64,000 nucleotides of DNA from Liolophura sinensis (Eukaryota > Mollusca > Polyplacophora > Chitonida > Chitonidae): NCBI RefSeq assembly GCF_032854445.1, contig NC_088305.1:13149606-13213605 (forward strand), in the 5' to 3' direction. Position 1 is the first letter of the stretch, and each line of letters begins with the position of its first letter. Shown piece after piece: positions 38,101-49,844 of this stretch. Below the pieces are notes generated by a model. The model was not told the DNA's origin. It did no database searches and worked only from the letters and a program-made list of their open reading frames with translations. A program made the position numbers and the translations under genes.

Positions 38101-41100
38101 TTCCTCCAAAATAAGACAAATCTTCATGTTCTAATCCTGCAAATGCCTTGTCAATTTATTTATTTATTTTACTGGTGTGTTCACACAGTCCTCAAGAATA
38201 TTTCACTTATATGACAGTGACCTACTCTATGGTTGAAGGAAATGGAGCAGATCCTGAGGGGAACCCACAACCTTCTGGCCATGCTAATTAAAATCTGGAA
38301 ACCAAGCGGTCATGAATGAAGATTAGACTTCATCAACAAGTCACAAGTGCCACTGACTGTCAATGTCACCAAAGCCCCGAAAACAATGAGAACAGTGGAT
38401 TCGATAAGTGTTAAGTACACAGTATGTGGCTGAGATTTGCAGACATGAAGAAAATGTACCTCAGCTCCATGGCAACACCTCAGCATTATCCTGTGGCCTA
38501 TTTTTAGAGCTGTGTAGACAAAAACGTCTACCCAGGTGTAACAATAGGCAAGTGGAACGGAATTTACGTTTTCGAACTACCTATAAATTTGTATGCAGTG
38601 TCCACACTGGCTTTTAACAGCTTTCACTGTACCTGGGTAATGAAGGGCAACTTTGACACTAAAAAGACACAAATCGGTTCTCTACATGTTTTGAAGACGC
38701 ACGCAAAGTGCTACGAGTTGCTGGAACTTACCGTGACCGAGCAGGTGGAGTAGACAATGTATCCCCCTGTGGCAGATTTGGCATCGCAGCAATCAATGGC
38801 CGACAACAACAACTGCTTCTGTATGTGAGCGCAGCGCTGAAAATCTTTGTCATCCTGAAAGACAACAAGGAATACTAGAGATGTAACAGACATGCTGAAC
38901 ATAGGGGTATCGCTGGGGAAAATATGAGATGTAACAGGGAATATGTGCTCAGTAACTGAGAAATAGCAGATGTGTAACAACGAATATCATATGTGTAACA
39001 CTGAATACCTACTTTAGATACTTTAAATACCTGCTTCATTATGTATCTGAGAGTATTCAGGTACACATATAAGAATGCATAACAAGAGTGAAACAGAGTT
39101 CCACCTTTGTAACAGAGTCCCAAGGGTTTAACAGAGAGTAACAGCTGGAGGTGTAGCAGCAAGTCCCAAGTGTGTAACAGAGTAACACGGGGGTAACAGA
39201 GTAACACGGGGGTAACAGAGTCCCACGGGTTTAACAGAGAATACAAGGAGTTTAACAGAGAATATCATGGGTTTAACAAAGTAACAGGTAAATAAAAGTA
39301 CCAAGGGTTTAACAAAGAGAGGCGTAACAGAGTTCCAAGGCTTTAGCAGAATATCACAGGTTAAACAGCGAGTAACAGGAGTGTAACAGGCAGTTCCAAA
39401 TATGGCCATTTGTAACGTGTGTTTCAAATGTAGCCATTTGTACTGAAGAATACTCCATTAAATTAAATTTTAATTATTTTATTTAATTAAATTTTGTCGT
39501 ACCTTATTGGTCTTTGCCTCTGGGTCCTTAGACAGCACGCCAGTGCCACTACATGGAGCGTCCAATAACACGCGGTCAAAGCCGTGGATTACCTACAGCA
39601 ACAACAACACTGAACATCGTCACAAATAACCAAACAATCGTGTCGTTTCAAGTCCATGTGATGTCCTGTTCATCTGGATTAACTAGCTGATGCTAAAAGC
39701 TTGCTTGGCTGAGTTGAAGTGTGTGGCTGAGATAGTAGACAAGAAGCAAATCTATCACGTCTTCATGAAAACAACTCTTCTCAGCACTATTCTTTCGCCT
39801 ACTTTTAGAGCTGTGTAGACAAAGACGTCCACCCAGGTGTAACAATAGGCAAGTGGAAAGGAGTTTGGATATGTATCTAAATATTAGATCTATTTGACTG
39901 ACAGACAGGAATTTTTTTTTTTTATTTTAGTTCAATTTTGTGCCAAAAATTAAAAGCTGCATTCAGCTCTTCCTGTATATAAGGTGCACAAAATTTGAAA
40001 CAGTTTTTTGCAGTCTGAATTACAAGCATGGTTTTTCAAACACATAGCAAAATAATTAATAAAATGTGGACCGGAACGGTCACACTGACAAAATAAATAC
40101 CTTACCCCTTGGGAGCTTGGATCAATCAGGATGTGTTAAAAGACATCCATTCGTTTTTGATGATCACACTACAAGTATCTATGAACAGGTGTTATAGAAC
40201 TCAAAATTTGTATGGAGCAAGTTCCATACAACCCACGTTCTTTATTGCTGTACACTTAAACAATCAGCACAATTAAACAATCAGCACACTTAAACAATCG
40301 GCACACTATAAACAATCAGCACACACATGTAAAGATTTCTTCATTTACTAGTAGTTGATTTGATTGGTGTTTTATGCCGTAGTCAAGAATATTTGAATTG
40401 TACAACAATGGCCAGCATTATGGTGAGAGGAAACCTGGCAGACTCCGGGGAAACCATGTGAATTCCTTTCCATACATGTACCTTTTTCAAACCCATGGCA
40501 ACTTGTTAATAATAAATTTGATTTTTAGCTGTGACACACGGCTCTTTAAACAGTTCACTGATAGCTCGTCTGTCAGTCAAATTTCGACTTCTTATTTTTT
40601 AACATTGACGATTCCCTCAACCAGGGGCCTGACTGCAAAACGACAGAGTTTTTGTGGGATAGCTGTGATTACCTAGGGTCTGGCTGAGTTCATTATAATT
40701 ATAAGCTCCTACAAACAAGTGGCTGCCAAAACATTTTGGCCCCTGGACTACATAAAGCATATATCATTCACGTTAAGTGGGTTGGGCAAGTACTGGGTGT
40801 GACCGAGAAATTGGGCAAAGGAAGAAATTTACCAGTGTAGAGAATGGTCTGCTACAAAGAAACATACTGCAAAGATATTTTTTTAATGTGAAAACATGTT
40901 GGAACACCAATCAAACAAATAAAACATGCATTTTACAACACACCTCCAAACTATCTGAATCAAAACTTGCCTTCCACAGTTGTTAAGCAATTTTCTGAAG
41001 ATGATACGATATGGATTTCTGACCACAAGGTAACCCACCTTTACAAATTGACGTCCGTCGTAGTTGGACACAACTGTGTTGAGGACACCCATTCTGTGAA

Positions 41101-44100
41101 GGTTTCCCACAAGGGCTTTAGCGCGATCCTTGTTGGCATCGTTAGCAAAGACACAGCCTGTGTTTCTCATTAGGGCAGCTGAAAATCAAAGTCAGTCCAA
41201 CATGATTAATTACATAACCACCGAGGATAAAAAATGTTTATCTGGTGTTTCAAATCATACCGAAGAAAATTTTGCTACTTTTATGGCAATGAGATTTACA
41301 GGTAATTAAACATTTAATTATGTTTGTTTGATAGGGTCTAATGTCACTTTCATCATTATTTTGGTTATACCACCACTGTATCTCCTTATAGCACACTAGA
41401 CCTAATGATGACACATGAATGGTGCTGCTTCACTGGCTTGCCATGCCGAAGACACCAGATACAAGGCCCCACCCAGGCATGTCAAACAGATGATACTGAT
41501 AGTAGGCCGACCAGTACTTTGTCTGTTCCTCTTACACAGGGTAGTGTAAAGATTATCGGTCCATATACCAGACTTGTTTTAGGATTAAAACCCTGGATTC
41601 ACCATTTACAAAACTGAATTTCCCCCAGATACTGCATTTTGTTTGTAACTTAGAAGCTGGTACAGACACGAGCTGCCCTCACGGACTGTCTTTTAGACTG
41701 TACAAATCGAGCCTATAATTCTCACCTATATGGGTAGTTTTCCCTCCTGGGGCAGCGGCCATGTCGAGCACCCGCTCATTTTCCTGGGGTGCCAGGGCCA
41801 TGACTGGCAGAAAGCTAGAGCCTCCCTGTAACATGTAATGTCCTGCTAGGTACTCTGGGGTCGCACCTGAAGAATGACAACAGCAACAACAGGGTCAGGT
41901 TTTTTTGTCACAAAATCATTAATGAGTGAATGAAAGATTATGGCTTGATGCCAATCCAGCAGTACTGCCACCATATCGTGGCGAGAACAAATTTATACCG
42001 TAAAATAGTTCTTAATGCCAACATCCAAAATCATACAAAATTGGATGTACATTTTCAAAAAAAGCCAAAAAGCCAAATGTCCAATAAAATTTGAAAATCC
42101 AATAATGACGTGAAAATTCTTATGACGTGAAATACATGTGCATCAAGCATACACAGTGCGAACTGCGCAGAACATTTGCTGCATATGCGCAAAATACACA
42201 TATGCAGTCAACGAGGATGTGTTTGACAACGAATGAATTATTGAATGAATGAATGAATGGTTGAATGAATGATTGAATGAATGATTGAATGAATGATTCG
42301 GGGCATAATTCCACATCAATAACTGAACTGAACAAAGTGTGGGCTGAAATAGTTTTCTGCATTAGAACTCTTCCACAAGGTTGTCTTCACTGTTGACTCA
42401 CCCAGAGGAACTTGTGAGTCATATATCACCAGACCGACTTTCGACCATTTCCCAATCGGATCCAAGTTCACTCCTCTGTTGATGAGAGCCTGTAATAAAA
42501 AAGTGCATGTTCAATGTCTACAGCTGAATCTCACGCAGAATACCTACATTTCTTTCATTCATCACCTTCCACTCATTTAACTGAGTTTATCTTGTGACCA
42601 CATAAATAAATAAATAAGTCCACATTACATGCAATAAACCATTAGTATGCGAAGATTTGCTGATGTTGTAACTGGACTTTTGTGCCCGTACACGAAGTTT
42701 CACCGGCCACGTACTGGTCGAGACATTCACAGACAGTCAGTACTTTTTGTGCAGAAAAATCCCTTGCTTTCCCAAATATAAAGCAAAACCCCTTGTCTAC
42801 AGGAAACACTTTTAAAATGATATCTAATACACACACATATGTTCTAATCCGAGAAACTGTTATCATTTCATTCTATTCAAGAAATGGAAGAGAGCCAAGA
42901 GTATTATCAAAGGCATAACTTTGAAAAATACTGATCTGACAAGGTTCCATTCACAATTATTTTGGACATTCCACCAGATACATCCTGAACTTAAACAACA
43001 AGTCAATCTATCATTCAGAAGAGGTGAATGCAAAATTCCTCACATTTATTAAAACTTATGTAATTCATTCAAGTTTTTGTGAAATGGACAGACAGACATA
43101 CATAAGATGACAATACACCATCGGTATCTTGCACACATCGATTGTGAGCTAAGCTGATTATAACTATCATGTCAACATATGTTTTTAAACACGTGTTGCC
43201 ATGGTAGTTACGATCAACTTAGCTTACGATCATTTTGCACAAGCGTACTCAGGTCCAAATTTGTAAACACCTTTAATCACCTGACCTTACCTGAGCTAAA
43301 TCCCGTCTTCGAGTCTTGAGTGTGTTTGTTCTGATTGTGATTGGTCGTTGGACCTCGTTAGCTTCCAGAAACTCCATTATCTGTGAAGAGAAATGTACTT
43401 GTACATTGTGTGTATTAAATGGTGAAAGATTGGTTGTTTCAAAAGATTCAATTAAAAATGCAACACATTAATAACTTTTTGGTGAAATTTAGATGTATTA
43501 GAATAGAAACAAAGGTTTGATTTTTGTCTTGCCTTATCAGTACATGATCCATTTTACACATATGTAACTAAGGCATTTTAGTTCGAAACCATTTTTCATT
43601 AACTTTATCAAAATGCATCGCCATGCAACTTTCTATGAACAGAAACACAAGAGCAGCTCTATCCGTGATTGTACGCACCGATCAATGTGCATTGGAGTCA
43701 TTATATAAAGACAGCATGGCATCATTCTCTCTACGAAACTCTCTCAGTATCACGTTTGCAGTACAAACTCGTGTACACTTCAAAATGGCGACATCAACAT
43801 GTAACCACCCGCTCACCTCCAATGGGAACAGATCCATCAACTTCTCCATCAGAACATCACTGTAACCATAGTAACTGCAGAGATCCTTCCTTAACTGTGT
43901 GAGATAATTCTGTCTGGTCCTTCAAACAAAAAACAAACCCATATATTTGATTACGGTAGAAATACAATGTTTTTTTTCGTCTGCACGCATTACATCCCCT
44001 TGCACCACGCATACAACCCATGCACTACAACCTCATGCATACAACCCCATGCATTACAGCCTCATGCATTACAACCTCATGCATTACAACCCCATGCATA

Positions 44101-47100
44101 CAACTCCATACATTACAGCCCCATGCATTGCAACCTCATGCATTACAACTCCATGCATTACAGCCCCATGCATTACAGCCCCACGCATACAACCCCATGC
44201 ATTGCAGCCCAATGCATTGCAGCCCCACGCATACAGCCCCATGCATACAACCCCACGCATTACAACCCATGCATTACAGCTCCACACATTACTACCCATA
44301 CATTACACCCCCACGCATTACACCCCCACGCATTAGAACCCCATGCATACAACTCCATGCATTACAGCCCCATGCATTACACCCCCATGCATTAAAACCC
44401 CATGCATACAACCCCATGCATTGATTACATAAGTGTTTTTCACCACAATATAATTTTCTTCATAAATAAAAAGATCAACACAGAAATCTAGGGGCAGAAA
44501 ACTGCTACTGTTTGACAAGTTTTCATTGTATAACTCTTCTTTTCAAATAACTTACTTTCCAGGCTCTCTTCTGTTGGTAAAATCTCCTAAGACCTGGATA
44601 ATGTCCTTGATTCTTTGCTGCAGAAGTGTTAAATCTGGAGCCTGAACAGGTGTGGAGAGTCAAGGTAGTTGCGTAAAAAATCAAGGCCTGGTGTCACGAG
44701 TTCAGTAAATTGCTTAAGATGGTAGTTTTATTCTGAAGTCCAATTCTCAAAGAAAGCTGGAGTCAAACACTACATACGCATGGTATTACATGCTTATGCA
44801 CAACAGTTTTGCTTAAGACAAAAAACTGAAGAAGTTTAGTGAAACTGAGCCCTGAATATTTCTTAGTTATAGCCTCTGTTTTATTCTGCCCATGCCTCAT
44901 GTGTGTGTCACTTAGAGTACACCTTGTTTATCTCTACTATAGCACACTATACCTACCTCCCAAGAGAGAGAGAGAGAGAGAGAAAGAGAGTAGAGACAGA
45001 AAGATAGAGAGAGAGAAAGAGATAGAGAGTGGGTGAGTGAGCGAATGTTTGAGGTTAACTTAACAATTTTTCAGTCATATGACGCGAAGGAATCCTTAGA
45101 GTGCAGGTAATGTGCCTCCTTGTTGCAGAACGGATTTCAACCGCTCTTTTATCTAGTGCTACTTCACTGAGATGCCTGACCAAAGGCAAGTAAGGTGCCC
45201 AGCTCGAGCCATTATACTGATACACGTCAACTAGTCATTGCACTATTTGAACTCCCAAGAAAAATAATGAGAAACTCTGTGTATTTGACCATTAAGAGTG
45301 GTCAGAAAATGATAGCATCAGCTCACCAAACATGTCTGACCCGCTAGTTTACAGGATAATGAATGAAGTTACCCAGTCATCAAGATATATTCTTTACCGT
45401 GAATGCAAACTACATATCTACATGGACAAAGCCATCCTAAAGCTAACAAAAAAATCTAAGCTGAAATCCGACACTGTCATTTTCCAAACATCATCACAAC
45501 AGTGCCCCATACTTTGTAACTTTAAGCATATAATGAATAGTAAAATTCAAGCAAAAGGATATTTTCTTTTTCAATCTCCTGCCCACTAGGTAATGTGTAT
45601 GTCTCCATCTGGGAAATGTTGGTCTTCAGTTCAGCCTCTGATAACTTCCTAGAAAACAAGACAACAACAACAACAACAAAGATTTTTATCTATTTGTTAA
45701 TATTCCAGAACACTAACACAAATGTTGCTGGTTATGTGAGTAAAATCAAGAGAAAACCATCGTTCTTAAAGTAAATGGCAAAACTCATAACTTAATCCTG
45801 CAGCCAAATTAGTTCTTTAATTTGATTTATTTGATTGCTGTTTTACGCCGTACTCAAGAATATTTCACTTATACGACAGCGGCCAGCATTATGGTGGGTG
45901 GAAACTGGGCAGAGCCCGGGGGAAACCCACAACCATCCGCAGGTTGCCAGCAGACCAGGGTGTCAGTGGTCAAGAGTCAGCTGTGATGAGAACGAGGCTG
46001 CAAACAAATGAGCCAAAGAGCACACCTCTTTCCCTTGACCTGCAACTTGGCTATAATTAGACTTACAAAACAAAAAAAAAAAAAAGACATTCTAGGGATG
46101 TCTTTGAATTTCAACTTTTCATTTCCCGACAGAAAAACAGTTCAAGGCGGATTCAGGTTAGAGGCTGCATGCCTACACACAAATTGTGGGTCCAAAATCC
46201 GTGATAAATCTCCTTTTAGCTAAATACCAAAGACATCACATAAATAGAATACTATCTAATTTTCTTTTTTTTGCCGCTAGATTATACTTTCGATTCTCTG
46301 CTAAAGTGTTAAAGTGCAAAACTATGAATGCACATATAAATCGTTTTACCTGCCCTTCTACAGGTGTTTTGAAATGAAAGGTTTTAAAAAAACTGCTTCA
46401 AAGCAGGTCTGACATGTTAAAGGACAACCCTGTTTAGATTTGTACCAGCGTCTCAAGCTTCAGCTAGCAAGATAAAAAAACACTTACTTGTCCCTCTCTT
46501 CTTTTTTTGTTAACTTTTTTGCTGCCTTTTCTATGGGTAAAAGCTGGAAATAAATAACAATGATATCAGGCATCTACAGAGCTCCCATGAAGAAAGGAAT
46601 TTTTGATATTCTTTTTGTCTTTTTTTACATTATTTTTACAGCGCACTAAACACTATTTCATGGTATGTTACAGAAAAACAGTTCCCATACAATACCGAAA
46701 AGGTGTATACTAAGTATGTTTTACATGACCAACACAAGAAAGAAGAATATCTGTACAATATTCATAATGAGAAGGTGAATATTAAATGAACGGCTCTTCA
46801 TAGTGCTCCCAAAACTCTTCTTTTATATCAGATTACAGTATTAAGGGGATATGTGACAGGTGTTCGGGGACTTCTGGAACACAAACCTCCTCATCCCCAA
46901 TATCATCATCATCGTCATCACTGTCCAAATCCTTCCCATCATCAAACTCATCTTGTAAATCATCGCTGTCATCAGAATCCTCAGCACCCTTCAATGGAGA
47001 AAGGGTGCACAACACTTCAGTTGGGTTTTGTAACAATATGGTATGTTTACTCTACAACAAGAAAATTCTTTACTGAAGAGGTCTAGTTTATTGTGAAGAG

Positions 47101-49844
47101 CAGAAAAACAAATGAAGCCTGTTTCAAGAAATATGAATGTGATTTCAGAGCCAAATTACAATTCTCATTAATTCTGATCAATTTGATCACTTCATAGCAT
47201 TAAGACCCTGGTGAGAAAAATCAGAGAAAAACATGTGAAGTTTTTTTTTACAAATTTCCGAATTTACTGCACTGGTTTACCAAGCCCCAAAATAGACATT
47301 TATGAAAACACCCTTTTCTTAGGTCAAGCAAAATTGAATTATTATTAATATGGACAAGATGATTCTTACCACCGTATCAAAAAGGATTTTTTTCCAAAAT
47401 GTCAGATACCTGTTTAACGTTGGTTGAAGAAATGAAATCATTAAATTAATATCATAACTGACAAAATTCTCCTGCCAACTAGTTCCCATGGTTACCTCCA
47501 TTTCCTCCTCTTCATCACTATCATCCTCCATCAATTTCCTCTTCAGTTTTGGTCTCAGCCAGTCCCTGTTGTCATCTGTGAATCCCTGGACCTCTCCACT
47601 GTGTTCTGACATACAAAAACATAACTCGTTAAGTAAGGTAAATGTAACAAACATGGGAATGGGAGTACTTTAGGTTACTGAATGGGAGTACTTTAGGTTA
47701 CTGAATGGGAGTACTTTAGGTTACTGAATGGGAGTACTTTAGGTTACTGAATGGGAGTACTTTAGGTCACTGAACACATTCACATTATACTGCGAGAAAA
47801 AACAATCTGGCCCTTTTAATTTCAAGCCAACTTATATTTAGTACTGTTTCAAATTTCTTGCCCACTTAAATTTATTTATTTCATTTATTTAACTGGTGTT
47901 TTATGCTGCGCTCAAAGATATTTATCTTATTCGATGAGAGACAACATTATGGTGGGAGGAAACTGGCCAGAGTCCCGGGGGAAAACCCACACCCATCTGC
48001 AGCCTGCTGGAAGGCCTTTCCACGTATGACAAGAGAGGAAGCCAGCATGAGCTAGACTTAACCTCACAGCAATTACATATGTGTCAATGAGAGACTCCTG
48101 GGTCAATATGCTAGTATATCTCGTTATTAGCCACTAAGTCAGACTTATCAGAGTTTTCTGACTTATTCTCATTTAGAAATGACTTAGTCCAAATGAATTA
48201 TTTTGAATTCTATTTAAACTGTACCTAAACACCAGTTTAATCACAAAGTTTTTCACTTGCATGACGGTTATGTTTACATGTGGAGGAAACCAGTCAAGCT
48301 CTTGGGGAAACCAGTACCAGGCATCTGAGATGCCTTTTAACATGAACAGCAGGACCTATAACCTCCCTGGCCAATCAGACCTGACAATTAAATCCCAATA
48401 AGTTACCATCTGATTCTTCACTGTCTTCATCTTCTTCCTCCTCACTGGTTTCTTCTGTTTCCTCATCTGGTTTTCTTTTCCCAACTGGTTTCCCTTTACT
48501 CTTCCCCACCTTATTAACAGGTTTCATGCTGACCTCCATGTCGCTTTCCTCATCACTATCCTCAGCTGGCTCCTCACTCTTCTTCACTTGATTTTCTTGC
48601 CTTTTTTTCAATCTCTCTTCTTTCTGTGCTAGCTTCTCCTGCCTTTTGAACTGCCTGTAAAACAAGTGCAGGTAGAATATTTTACAAAAAAAAAAGGAGG
48701 TCAGATGACAATTGTATACATGACAACTTTCTTGTCTAGCATTCTAATCACTTTGTACAATACTCAGCACAGTCTAATCCCTTTGTACAAAACTATGTAC
48801 TGCACATTCTAATCTCTTGTTCAGAAGTGTTTTGCAGTGCAATTTAATGCCTAAACCAAACTGTGCAATAACAACATTTATTCTTATGTACTCATTACTA
48901 TGCTGTTGTTTGTACATACCATTTGAATCATGTGATCAAATCTGACATGGCAAACATGAGAGATACCCTATTAAAAATGGCTCTCCAGAGAAGCTTTGTG
49001 GTCACGTTTTTCTTTTAGATATAGGCCTGAAATTAAACCAAACTGCGAAATATGGTATCATATATTTGCTGATGTACCTTAAAATGTGTTCTGTTTAAAT
49101 CTGTTACCTTGACAGATGTCAACGCAGTAGTTATGTGTTACTGTGACTTATGCGAATGGGTGGCCAGTCTGCTCTTTATCAGGTCTATCATTTCGGTCTT
49201 TAGGGCCCACCAAAATGAGCCTTCTGTTGGACTTCTGAGGTTTATTGTACCCAGTCAAGCAAATACGCTTCAAAAACTCTCACTATACAGGACAACATGT
49301 ACAAAATCAAACTCAACACCAACCTCTTCCGCTCTCTTCTGCCAGGTTTCTTCGCTTGGCCATCTTTGTCTGAAAAAACAAAAATACTGGTAAATTAGAA
49401 CAGATTAACAGCATGTACACAACACCTAAAATTACACGTTACTTTACAAGTTCAAAAGTGTATTGATGTGGCAAAAATATATTTATTTGTTTGATTAGTG
49501 CTTTATGTCGTTCTCAGAAATATTGTAACAACTTAAGGTAATGTACATTTATTTCCACGGAATGAAACTGAGAGCTACAGGACTTGCTTTGTCCCGGAAA
49601 AGATTTGTTCTTGACAAATGCGGAGCGACATAATTGGTAATCATGAGTGACACTGTTTATTTGTTACCGACTGTTCAAAAAAGATCAAAGCAATGCATGC
49701 CGGTTTACATATATCACTAGAATACGCCATAGAACATGGCCTAGTACCTGACAAGCTCGGAGGCAAGCCTGGCAGACCCTGTTTTCGTGCCTTCCTCCCT
49801 GGTCCAGGTTTCGGGCGCTCTGAAAAATCGCGCTTCTTCCCCAT
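35199..49844 (-). CDS. NOP2: 28S rRNA (cytosine-C5)-methyltransferase NOP2/NSUN1 (P120), complete, 18 exons
   Basis: Nucleolar SAM-dependent enzyme that methylates a cytosine of large-subunit rRNA and aids pre-60S assembly. Exons in transcript order: 49748-49844, 49324-49369, 48407-48654, 47496-47605, 46887-46988, 46488-46543, 45563-45648, 44556-44649, 43817-43919, 43291-43380, 42402-42489, 41726-41866, 41039-41178, 39503-39592, 38732-38854, 37790-37887, 36364-36488, 35199-35494. They total 2133 nt in one frame (710 residues plus stop). The start MGKKRDF leads into GPGRKARKQ, as in NOP2 orthologues. Residues about 50-200 are Lys/Asp/Glu-rich. The methyltransferase core has SAM motif [10 protein letters not shown] (408-417), DAPCSGTGV with Cys481, and YSTCSVT with Cys535; the 54-residue spacing equals that of the human catalytic pair. 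[20 protein letters not shown] marks the C-terminal core; a Lys-rich tail fills the last exon. Human NOP2 is longer (over 800 residues). Every intron is GT-AG except intron 7. The exon 5 acceptor could lie 9 nt further in. Confidence 0.96.
35752..36125. repeat. Three degenerate ~135-bp units with TGACCTTG/TCAAGGTCA hairpins (NOP2 intron 17)
   Basis: Each unit contains a TGACCTTG-type motif, an A-run and a near-complementary AGGTCAAGGTCA-type motif, around 35778, 35905 and 36045. The third is cleanest (TGACCTTG, then AGGTCAAGGTCA). The halves can pair as a short hairpin. TCAAGGTCA also matches the extended half-site of orphan nuclear receptors, which may be chance. Confidence 0.6.
36173..36262 (-). 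mobile_element. SINE family A fragment in NOP2 intron 17
   Basis: TTTATTTATTTGATTGGAGT, a diverged tail and GGCGGCCAGCATTATGGTG; truncated before the GC-rich domain. Confidence 0.75.
36593..36762 (-). mobile_element. SINE family A, 5'-truncated copy in NOP2 intron 16
   Basis: TTTATTTGATTTGTGTTTTA through CAGCATTATGGTGG to GGAAGCCAACACGAGCTGG; it lacks the A-box part of the head. Confidence 0.85.
36818..36977 (-). mobile_element. SINE family A, 5'-truncated copy in NOP2 intron 16
   Basis: TTTATTTGATTGGTGTTTTA to CGGACGGCCGGAGAGC, then unrelated sequence. Confidence 0.88.
37130..37154 (+). repeat. Poly-G run in NOP2 intron 16
   Basis: Seventeen G, one A and seven or more G on the plus strand (C-rich in the NOP2 transcript). 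Prone to slippage and to assembly error. Confidence 0.8.
37698..37738 (-). mobile_element. SINE family A tail stub
   Basis: TTTATTTATTTGATCGGTGT then TTTACGCCATACTCAT; only the last 40 bp of the element are present. Confidence 0.6.
38154..38283 (-). mobile_element. SINE family A, diverged copy in NOP2 intron 15
   Basis: TTTATTTATTTATTTTACTG, then CTCAAGAATATTTCACTTAT and a decayed core; 5'-truncated. Confidence 0.75.
38985..39425. repeat. Degenerate short repeat rich in GTAACAG/TTTAACAGAG (NOP2 intron 14)
   Basis: Irregular 16-20 bp units such as GTAACAGAGTAACACGGG and GGGTTTAACAGAGAATA fill most of the intron between exons 14 and 15. Open frames on the NOP2 strand through it (CYPRVTLL-like) are repeat artefacts. 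Confidence 0.8.
40353..40460 (-). mobile_element. SINE family A, 5'-truncated copy in NOP2 intron 13
   Basis: TTGATTTGATTGGTGTTTTA, GGCCAGCATTATGGTGAG and CTCCGGGGAAACC, then unrelated sequence. Confidence 0.85.
41405..41530 (-). repeat. Fragment sharing an internal segment with the 19.1-kb SINE-like repeat
   Basis: TGCTGCTTCACTGGC, CCGAAGACACCAGATAC and GATACTGATAGTAGGCCGAC parallel the internal part of the copy at 19086-19325. No ends are recognisable. Confidence 0.45.
41925..41995 (-). mobile_element. Retroposon 3'-tail fragment related to the LINE at 55371-61333
   Basis: Plus-strand GATTATGGCTTGATGCCAAT and CACCATATCGTGGCGAGA match the last 70 bp of the LINE. It is either a very short LINE fragment or a SINE with a LINE-derived tail. 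Confidence 0.6.
42240..42299. repeat. (GAAT)n microsatellite with GATT variants (NOP2 intron 11)
   Basis: Repeated GAATGAATGAATGG and GAATGATT blocks. Similar 4-mers end the LINE tail, so this may mark an old retroposon end. Confidence 0.8.
43985..44424. repeat. 15-16 bp minisatellite (CATGCATTACAGCCC) filling NOP2 intron 8
   Basis: About 28 units alternating CATGCATTACAGCCC and CATGCATACAACCCC. It occupies roughly 440 of the 636 bases between exons 8 and 9. Units of 15 bp keep frames open on both strands, giving repetitive Pro/His/Cys or Val/Met/Gly frames with no coding meaning. Confidence 0.93.
44958..45030. repeat. (GA)n microsatellite in NOP2 intron 7
   Basis: AGAGAGAGAGAGAGAGAGA followed by GA-rich sequence, directly beside the family B SINE fragment. 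Confidence 0.9.
45026..45250 (-). mobile_element. SINE family B, partial copy in NOP2 intron 7
   Basis: GTGAGTGAGCGAATGTTTGA, CAATTTTTCAGTCATATGAC, CCTCCTTGTTGCAGAACGG and GAGCCATTATACTGATAC match the tail two-thirds of the copy at 51208-51563. The tRNA-like head is absent. Confidence 0.85.
45818..45958 (-). mobile_element. SINE family A, 5'-truncated copy in NOP2 intron 6
   Basis: TTTATTTGATTGCTGTTTTA, GGCCAGCATTATGGTGGGTG, and CATCCGCAGGTTGCCAGCAG, then unrelated sequence. Confidence 0.9.
47661..47775. repeat. Five copies of a 23-bp tandem repeat in NOP2 intron 3
   Basis: The unit is GGGAGTACTTTAGGTTACTG plus AAT, nearly identical in all five copies (the last has GTCACTG). High identity suggests recent expansion and likely length polymorphism. 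Confidence 0.95.
47873..48140 (-). mobile_element. SINE family A, long diverged copy in NOP2 intron 3
   Basis: TTTATTTAACTGGTGTTTTA, ACAACATTATGGTGGGAGG, GGAAGCCAGCATGAGCTAG and a decayed tRNA-like head to about 48140. Confidence 0.85.
49482..49545 (-). mobile_element. SINE family A tail fragment in NOP2 intron 1
   Basis: TATTTATTTGTTTGATTAGT and GCTTTATGTCGTTCTCAG, then unrelated sequence. Confidence 0.6.

Larger units (their letters stand above)
44650..45562 (-). other. U12-type AT-AC intron of NOP2 (intron 7)
   Basis: On the NOP2 strand the intron opens with ATATCCTTTT (45562 downward), the U12 donor consensus. It closes with CCACAC, so its termini are AT and AC. CCTTGAC, a good match to the U12 branch-site consensus, lies at 44665-44659, with the likely branch adenosine 10 nt from the 3' end. 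Using these borders joins exon 7 (phase 1) to exon 8 as EIEKE-TVQAPDL in frame. No GT donor gives an acceptable join there. Human P120/NOP2 carries a well-known AT-AC intron in the same part of the gene. Confidence 0.88.

Noticed and set aside
38875-39427. Open minus-strand frames (CYPRVTLL-like) in a NOP2 intron
   Set aside because: They follow the degenerate GTAACAG repeat and add nothing to the NOP2 frame.
43947-44424. His/Pro-rich and Val/Met/Gly frames of 60-142 codons
   Set aside because: Products of the CATGCATTACAGCCC minisatellite inside a NOP2 intron.
45563-45648. GT donor at CCTA/GTGGGC for NOP2 exon 7
   Set aside because: It would drop the SGQEIEKE segment, which resembles the conserved region before APDL, and gives a poor donor; the ATATCCTTTT site restores the frame and has a matching branch site.
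35495-49747. Intronic C/D-box snoRNAs in NOP2
   Set aside because: Box C-like TGATGA sites were seen on the gene strand (near 41349 and 42555), but no box D lay at a suitable distance with terminal pairing.
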